64,000 bases of DNA, taken from NCBI GenBank assembly GCA_958370325.1, contig CATXJW010000001.1, positions 92,125 to 156,124 on the forward strand. Direction: 5' to 3'. Source of the stretch: an uncultured Collinsella sp. (GTDB taxonomy: Bacteria > Actinomycetota > Coriobacteriia > Coriobacteriales > Coriobacteriaceae). Of the stretch, positions 58,858-64,000 are shown piece by piece. The translations under genes were made by a program, and so were the position numbers. The notes beneath the pieces are model-generated. The model saw nothing but the letters and a program-made list of their open reading frames with translations, ran no database searches and was not told the origin of the DNA. Position 1 is the first letter of the stretch. Every line of letters starts with the position of its first letter.

Positions 58858-60170
58858 CCCGCATCACCCCGTCCCCGCTCAAGGGCACCGTTCCCGCCAT
58901 CGCGTCCAAATCGATGGCGCATCGCCTCATCATCTGCGCCGCACTCGCCAACGGCGAGACACACGTCACCTGCAACACCACCTGCGCCGACATCGAGGCT
59001 ACGGTGCGTTGCCTTACGGCACTGGGTGCTCGCATCGAGACCGTCGAGGACGGCTTCCAGGTCCACCCCACCATGAAGAGTATTGAGTTTGGCCTGCTCA
59101 AGGCCCTTGCCGGCGGCACGCTAGACTGCGGTGAAAGCGGCTCCACGCTCCGCTTTATGTTACCCGTCGCCTGCGCGCTGGGCGCAGAAGCAACCTTTGT
59201 GGGTCAGGGACGCTTGGGCGCCCGCCCGCTGTCCCCGCTCTCGGACGAGATCATCGCCGCCGGCTGCGACCTACAGGGTCTGGGCGGTTTTCCGCTCAAG
59301 ACGAGCGGACGCATGCGCCCGGGCACCTTTGTGCTTCCGGGCAACGTGAGCTCGCAATATATCTCCGGCCTTCTGCTGGCAGCCCCGCTGCTGGCCCAGC
59401 CCTCCTGCGTGCAGGTAACCGGCCTCATTGAGAGCCGTCCCTACATCAACCTGACGATCCAGGCCATGAAGGCCTTTGGCGTCGAGGTCAACGTCGAGCG
59501 TATTCCGGCCAAGGACGGCCAGCCCGAGGTCACGAACTTCCGCGTGAGCAGCGGCTCGTACCGCACGCCCGGCAGCGTAGCCGTCGAGGGTGACTGGTCC
59601 AACGCTGCCTTTTGGCTGTGTGCCGGCGCCATCGGCACCGACCCCATCACCGTCGAGGGTGTATCCCTGAGCTCCGCACAGGGCGACCGCAACGTGCTTG
59701 CCGCGCTTTCGCGCTTTGGCGCCCGCATCGTACGCTCCACCAACGCCGCCACCGTGCAGTCCGACAAGCTCACCGGCTTTGAGATGAGCGCCCACGACAT
59801 TCCCGACCTGGTGCCCGTCATCTCGGCCGTAGCCTCGCTGGCGCAGGGCCGCACCTTTATCCGCGATTGCGCCCGTCTGCGCATCAAGGAATCCGACCGT
59901 CTGGTCACCACCACCCGCGAGCTCACCGCGCTGGGCGCGCAGGTGCGCATCGCCGGCGATGACCTCATCATCAAGGGTGTCGATGCCTTCACCGGCGGCG
60001 AGGTCGATTCGCACAACGACCATCGCATCGCCATGATGGCCGCTATCGCCGCGAGCCGCGCCACCGGCGAGGTCGTGATCCACGGCGCCGAGGCCGTCAA
60101 CAAGTCCTATCCCGATTTCTTCGACCACTACCGCCTGCTGGGCGGCAAGGTCACACTCGAGGAGGAATAG
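58851..60170 (+). CDS. aroA: 5-enolpyruvylshikimate-3-phosphate synthase
   Basis: 439 residues. SKSMAHRLIICAALANGETH, CGESGSTLRFMLPVACALGA, DNDHR-type end (HNDHRIAMMAAIAASR). It has the ESGSTLRF form of the PEP site and RLRIKESDR. Makes EPSP from shikimate 3-phosphate. Confidence 0.95.
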   Translation: MLARITPSPLKGTVPAIASKSMAHRLIICAALANGETHVTCNTTCADIEATVRCLTALGARIETVEDGFQVHPTMKSIEFGLLKALAGGTLDCGESGSTLRFMLPVACALGAEATFVGQGRLGARPLSPLSDEIIAAGCDLQGLGGFPLKTSGRMRPGTFVLPGNVSSQYISGLLLAAPLLAQPSCVQVTGLIESRPYINLTIQAMKAFGVEVNVERIPAKDGQPEVTNFRVSSGSYRTPGSVAVEGDWSNAAFWLCAGAIGTDPITVEGVSLSSAQGDRNVLAALSRFGARIVRSTNAATVQSDKLTGFEMSAHDIPDLVPVISAVASLAQGRTFIRDCARLRIKESDRLVTTTRELTALGAQVRIAGDDLIIKGVDAFTGGEVDSHNDHRIAMMAAIAASRATGEVVIHGAEAVNKSYPDFFDHYRLLGGKVTLEEE

Positions 60171-60171
60171 C

Positions 60172-61269
60172 ATGTCCTCGACCTTTGGCAACGTCTTGCA
60201 CTTAAGCATCTTCGGCCAGTCGCACTCCCCCGCCATCGGCTGCTCGCTCGATGGCGTCCCCGCCGGCATCGCCGTTGACCAAGAAGCGCTGCAGGCCTTT
60301 TTGAACCGTCGCGCCCCCGGTCGCGACGAGACCGCGACCAAGCGCCGCGAGGCCGACGCCACCCAAATCATCGCCGGCGTGGTCGATGGGCACACCACCG
60401 GCGCGCCCATCGCGGCGATCATCGAGAACACTAACACGCGCTCCAAGGATTACTCCGAGCTGCGCCGCAAGCCCCGCCCCGGACATGCGGACTTCTCTGC
60501 GCGCGTGAAGTATCACAACATGCACGATGTCGCCGGTGGCGGGCATTTCTCCGGCCGCCTAACGGCACCCCTGTGCATCGCCGGCGGCATTGCGCTGCAG
60601 GCACTCGAGGCCCGCGGCATTAAAGTGATGGCGCATGTGGCGCAGATCGGCGGCATCTCCGACCTGCCGATGGACGACATGGTCTATCGCGAAGCCGACC
60701 GCAAGGCGATCCTTACGAACGATCTGCCGTGCATTGACGCCGCCGCAGCCGGCCGCATGCGCGAGGAAATCCTAGCCGCGCGCGACGAACTCGACAGCAT
60801 CGGCGGCATCGTGGAGTGCGGCATTTACGGGCTTCCCGCGGGCATCGGCGACCCCATGTTCGACGGCATCGAGAACCGCATCGCGCAGATCGCGTTTGGC
60901 ATTCCCGCCGTAAAGGGCGTGGAGTTTGGCATGGGCTTTGCCGTGGCCGCCATGCGCGGCAGCGAGAACAATGATCCGTATCGCATCGATGCCGAGACCG
61001 GCGAGATCGAGGTCGAGTCCAACAACGCCGGCGGCATCCTGGGCGGTATTTCGACCGGCGCGCCCGTCATGTGGCGCATGGCCGTAAAGCCGACGCCCTC
61101 CATTGGCCGCGAGCAGCAGACGGTGGACATGGACGCTATGGAAAATGCCGAGCTCTCGGTCCACGGCCGCCACGATCCCTGCATCGTCCCCCGAGCTGTC
61201 CCCGTAGCCGAGGCAGCCGCCGCCCTTGCCATCTGGGACGCCCTCCTCGAAGACGCCGCCCAGCGCTAA
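60172..61269 (+). CDS. aroC: chorismate synthase
   Basis: 365 residues. FGQSHSPAIGCSLDGVPAGI, RRKPRPGHADFSARVKYHNM, DVAGGGHFSGRLTAPLC and GGILGGISTGAPVMWRMAVK are the FMN/EPSP signatures. Converts EPSP to chorismate. 1 bp after aroA. Confidence 0.95.
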   Translation: MSSTFGNVLHLSIFGQSHSPAIGCSLDGVPAGIAVDQEALQAFLNRRAPGRDETATKRREADATQIIAGVVDGHTTGAPIAAIIENTNTRSKDYSELRRKPRPGHADFSARVKYHNMHDVAGGGHFSGRLTAPLCIAGGIALQALEARGIKVMAHVAQIGGISDLPMDDMVYREADRKAILTNDLPCIDAAAAGRMREEILAARDELDSIGGIVECGIYGLPAGIGDPMFDGIENRIAQIAFGIPAVKGVEFGMGFAVAAMRGSENNDPYRIDAETGEIEVESNNAGGILGGISTGAPVMWRMAVKPTPSIGREQQTVDMDAMENAELSVHGRHDPCIVPRAVPVAEAAAALAIWDALLEDAAQR

Positions 61270-61312
61270 CTACCCACCCCTCATCATCCCCCGACACGTG
61301 AAAGGGGTCTCC

Positions 61313-62458
61313 ATGGACCTTGCTGACATCCGCCAGGCCATCGACGGCATCGACACCACGCTCCTCAACAGCTTTGTCGAGCGCATGGACATTGCCACCG
61401 AAGTCGCCAAGTCAAAAATCGAGATGGGCAAGGCCGTCTTCGACCCCGCCCGTGAGCGCTCCAAGCTCAACAACCTCGCCAGCCGCGCGCCCGAGCGCTA
61501 CGAGGCGCAGACCATCACCCTGTTCCGTCTCCTCATGAGCATGAGCAAGGCCGAGCAGCAGCGCTACATCAACGAGCTCAAGGGCATCACCGTCTCGCAA
61601 AAGGCCCACGCCACGGCTGCAGCCTCCGACACGCCCTTCCCTCAAACGACCACCGTCGCCTGCCAGGGCGTCGAGGGCGCTTACAGCCAAATCGCCGCGT
61701 GCAAGCTCTTCGACGTGCCCGACATCGCGTTTTTCGAGACCTTCGAGGGCGTCATGTGTGCCGTGCGCGACGGCTTCTGCGAGTTTGGCGTGCTGCCCAT
61801 CGAGAACTCCACCGCCGGCTCGGTCAACGCCGTCTACGACCTGCTCGCCCAGTTCGACTTCCACATCGTGCGCTCGCTCCGCCTCAAAATCGACCACAAC
61901 CTGCTCGTCAAGCCCGGCACCAAGCTTGCGGACGTGCACGAGGTCTACAGCCACGGCCAGGCCATTGCCCAATGCGCCGGCTTTATCGAGGCGCACGACC
62001 TGCACGCCACCAAGTACCCCAACACGGCCATGTCGGCCGAGATGGTCGCCAGCTCCGAACGCACCGATGTTGCCGCCATCGCATCGCGCAGCTGCGCGGC
62101 ACTCTACGGTCTGGAGGTACTGGAGCCCAACATCCAGGACTCGGACAACAACTACACGCGCTTTGTCGTCATCAGCCGCGAGCCGCGCGTCTACCCCGGC
62201 GCCAACCGCACCTCGCTCATGATTACCACGGCCAACGAGCCGGGCGCACTCTATCGCGTACTCGAGCGCTTCTACGCGCTCAATATCAACCTCATCAAGC
62301 TCGAGAGCCGCCCCATCCCCGGGCACGACTTTGAGTTTATGTTCTACTTTGACCTGGACTGCCCCTTTGGCAGCAAGGCCCTCGATGACCTGCTCGATTC
62401 CATCGACGACGTGTGCGAGAGCTTCACCTACTTTGGCAGTTACACGGAGGTGCTCTAG
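61313..62458 (+). CDS. pheA: bifunctional chorismate mutase / prephenate dehydratase
   Basis: 381 residues. AroQ-type chorismate mutase at 1-90 (DIRQAIDGIDTTLLNSFVER), prephenate dehydratase about 110-290 (GVEGAYSQIAACKLF, LPIENSTAGSVNAVYDLLAQ, DNNYTRFVVISREPR) and a C-terminal ACT domain (SLMITTANEPGALYRVLERF, ESRP), where phenylalanine feedback acts. ATG preceded by AAAGGGGTCTCC. Confidence 0.95.
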   Translation: MDLADIRQAIDGIDTTLLNSFVERMDIATEVAKSKIEMGKAVFDPARERSKLNNLASRAPERYEAQTITLFRLLMSMSKAEQQRYINELKGITVSQKAHATAAASDTPFPQTTTVACQGVEGAYSQIAACKLFDVPDIAFFETFEGVMCAVRDGFCEFGVLPIENSTAGSVNAVYDLLAQFDFHIVRSLRLKIDHNLLVKPGTKLADVHEVYSHGQAIAQCAGFIEAHDLHATKYPNTAMSAEMVASSERTDVAAIASRSCAALYGLEVLEPNIQDSDNNYTRFVVISREPRVYPGANRTSLMITTANEPGALYRVLERFYALNINLIKLESRPIPGHDFEFMFYFDLDCPFGSKALDDLLDSIDDVCESFTYFGSYTEVL

Positions 62459-63709
62459 ATGACCGATGTCGCCGCAACCCGCCCCTACGGCGTGCTGGGC
62501 CGCGTGCTGGGCCACAGCTACACCCCGACCATCTACAAGGAGCTCGCGGGGCTTGAGTACGTGCGTTTTGAGCGCGAGCCCGAGGACCTCCAGGCTTTTA
62601 TGACGGGCGACGAATGGGAGGGTACCAACGTGACCATCCCCTACAAGCGCGCCGTCATGGACTATCTGGACGAGCTGAGCCCGCTCGCCGAGCGCATGGG
62701 CAACGTCAACACCATCACGCGCCTGCCCGACGGCCGTCTGCGCGGCGACAACACCGACTACTTCGGCTTTCAGTGCCTAGTCGAGGAGTTGGGCGTTGAG
62801 GTTGCCGGGAAGAAGGCCCTCGTACTCGGTGCCACCGGTGGCGCCGGCACCACTGCCAGCATGGTGCTCGGCGACCTGGGCGCCATCGTCGTGCCGGTCG
62901 GCCGCACGAGCGAGGTCAACTACGACAACATCGCACAGCAGTCCGACGCCGCACTGCTCGTCAACTGCACGCCCGCCGGCATGTTCCCCCACTGTCCCGA
63001 TGCCCCCTGCACGCTCGAGGGGCTCGATGCACTCGAGGGCGTCATCGACATTGTCTACAACCCTGCACGCACGGGACTCATGCTCGAGGCCGAGCGCCGC
63101 GGCATCCCCTGCATCGGCGGTCTGCTGATGCTCGTGGCCCAAGCGGCACAGGCCGTCGAGCGCTATACCGGCCAGGTCACCCCGCGTGAGCGCATCCTGG
63201 ACGTAACGGAGCGCCTGTCACGCCGCGAACAGAACATCGCGCTGATCGGCATGCCGGGCTCGGGCAAGACCCGCGTGGGTGAGCAGATTGCCCTGCTCAC
63301 GGGGCGAGAGCACATCGACCTGGACCGCGCCCTCGAGGAGCGCCTGGGCATGCCCTGCGCCGACTTTATCGTCGAGCACGGCGAGGCAGCGTTCCGCGAA
63401 CAGGAGACGGCGGCGCTGGCCGACATCTCCAAGCGCAGCGGCCTGGTGCTCTCCACCGGCGGCGGCGTGGTCACGCGCGACGAGAACTACCCGCTGCTGC
63501 ACCAGAACAGCCAGATTGTGATGCTCAACCGCAAGCTCGACGAACTCGCCCACAAGGGTCGCCCCATCACCGCCCGCGATGGCATCGACAAGCTGGCCGA
63601 GCAGCGCATGCCGCGCTACCGCGCCTGGGCCGACTACATCATCGACTCACGCGACTGCGCCGCCAACACCGCCCAAGCCCTCCTCGACACCCTCCCATCC
63701 GTTCTCTAA
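62459..63709 (+). CDS. aroE-aroK: fused shikimate dehydrogenase - shikimate kinase
   Basis: 416 residues. Residues 1-250 are AroE: LGHSYTPTIYKELAG (shikimate site, here HSYTP), NVTIPYKRAVMDYLDELS (catalytic Lys), NTDYFGFQ (catalytic Asp), VLGATGGAGTTASM (NADP loop). Residues 258-416 are AroK: ALIGMPGSGKTRVGEQIALL (Walker A), HIDLDRALEERLGM, LSTGGGVVTRDENY and KGRPIT (lid). The start overlaps the pheA stop region (TAGATG). One polypeptide for steps 4 and 5. Confidence 0.93.
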   Translation: MTDVAATRPYGVLGRVLGHSYTPTIYKELAGLEYVRFEREPEDLQAFMTGDEWEGTNVTIPYKRAVMDYLDELSPLAERMGNVNTITRLPDGRLRGDNTDYFGFQCLVEELGVEVAGKKALVLGATGGAGTTASMVLGDLGAIVVPVGRTSEVNYDNIAQQSDAALLVNCTPAGMFPHCPDAPCTLEGLDALEGVIDIVYNPARTGLMLEAERRGIPCIGGLLMLVAQAAQAVERYTGQVTPRERILDVTERLSRREQNIALIGMPGSGKTRVGEQIALLTGREHIDLDRALEERLGMPCADFIVEHGEAAFREQETAALADISKRSGLVLSTGGGVVTRDENYPLLHQNSQIVMLNRKLDELAHKGRPITARDGIDKLAEQRMPRYRAWADYIIDSRDCAANTAQALLDTLPSVL

Positions 63710-63713
63710 TCAA

Positions 63714-63750
63714 AACCACCACAAAGGGGACAGGCACCTTTGCGGTGGTT
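63714..63750. repeat. hairpin element between aroE-aroK and aroQ
   Basis: AACCACC-A-CAAAGG / CCTTTG-C-GGTGGTT with a 9-nt loop containing GGGGACAGGCACC. Stem of 13 pairs with one mismatch, followed by TCTCG. Looks like a REP-type element or a weak intra-operon terminator. Confidence 0.55.
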
Positions 63751-63773
63751 TCTCGACTGCAAAGGAAGCAACC

Positions 63774-64000
63774 ATGAAAGCACTCGTCATCAACGGCCCC
63801 AACCTCAACATGCTCGGCATTCGCGAGCCGGGCATCTATGGCAGCGACAACTACGACCGCTTAGTGCAGATCTGCCAGGAAGCGGGCACTGCACAGGGCT
63901 TCGACGAGGTCGAGGTTTTCCAGTCCAACCACGAGGGCAACATCGTCGACAAGATTCAGGAGGCCTACGGCAAGGTCGACGGCATCGTCATCAACCCGGC
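63774..64000 (+). CDS. aroQ: type II 3-dehydroquinate dehydratase, cut by window edge
   Basis: First 75 codons visible: KALVINGPNLNMLGIREPGI, then YGSDNYDRLVQICQEAGTAQ and VEVFQSNHEGNIVDKIQEAY, DGIVINP. NGPNLN..G.REP..YG and QSNHEG..VD are type II dehydroquinase signatures (catalytic Tyr in IYG). Third step of the pathway. AAAGGAAGCAACC precedes ATG. Confidence 0.95.
   Translation, partial: MKALVINGPNLNMLGIREPGIYGSDNYDRLVQICQEAGTAQGFDEVEVFQSNHEGNIVDKIQEAYGKVDGIVINP

Overview
The window looks like chromosome of a high-GC Gram-positive gut actinobacterium of class Coriobacteriia, most likely Collinsella or a close relative. This is an inference from GC-rich coding, the L21-L27-Obg block, the mreBCD-PBP2-RodA block and the style of the proteins; no 16S gene is present. 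Two housekeeping blocks flank a complete-looking prophage of about 37.8 kb.

Left block (1-17650, all minus strand): obg (cut by the window edge), rpmA, rplU, a radical-SAM pair, a membrane protein of unknown role, then the rod-shape/elongation cluster rodA, PBP2, mreD, mreC, mreB, followed by a TPR membrane protein, a cyclophilin, a zinc-ribbon membrane protein and a P-type ATPase.

Prophage (about 17671-55491). The genome is organised like lambda. A rightward lysogeny arm (52644-55558) holds four consecutive XRE-type regulators and a large serine recombinase. A leftward arm (52512 down to 17799) holds early genes, DNA metabolism (Hjc-like nuclease, DUF1351, ERF annealing protein, SSB, DUF6291 replication protein), a run of small zinc-ribbon and membrane proteins with an orphan cytosine methyltransferase, packaging (HNH, TerS, TerL), portal, a MuF/VG15-type capsid protein with a nuclease-like tail, scaffold, capsid, connectors, tail, baseplate and lysis. 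The two arms diverge from back-to-back promoters whose 17-bp spacers each contain a palindromic operator; a third operator lies just downstream of the leftward promoter.

The tail end carries a complete diversity-generating retroelement (DGR) in the order target gene with VR, avd, TR, reverse transcriptase. All 17 differences between TR and VR fall on adenines of the TR coding strand.

Integration site: the 10-bp core ATGGTGCCCC occurs at 17661-17670 and at 55492-55501, inside the 3' end of tRNA-Arg(CCG). The recombinase gene runs through the core, so its last codons are host tRNA antisense when integrated and different phage codons when excised. The tRNA's presumed original terminator is stranded at the far end of the prophage, and a phage hairpin inside the recombinase gene can replace it.

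Right block (55774-64000, plus strand): a compact aromatic amino acid operon aroF, tyrA, aroB, aroA, aroC, pheA (chorismate mutase/prephenate dehydratase), a fused aroE-aroK and aroQ (cut by the window edge), preceded by a short leader with a terminator-like hairpin.
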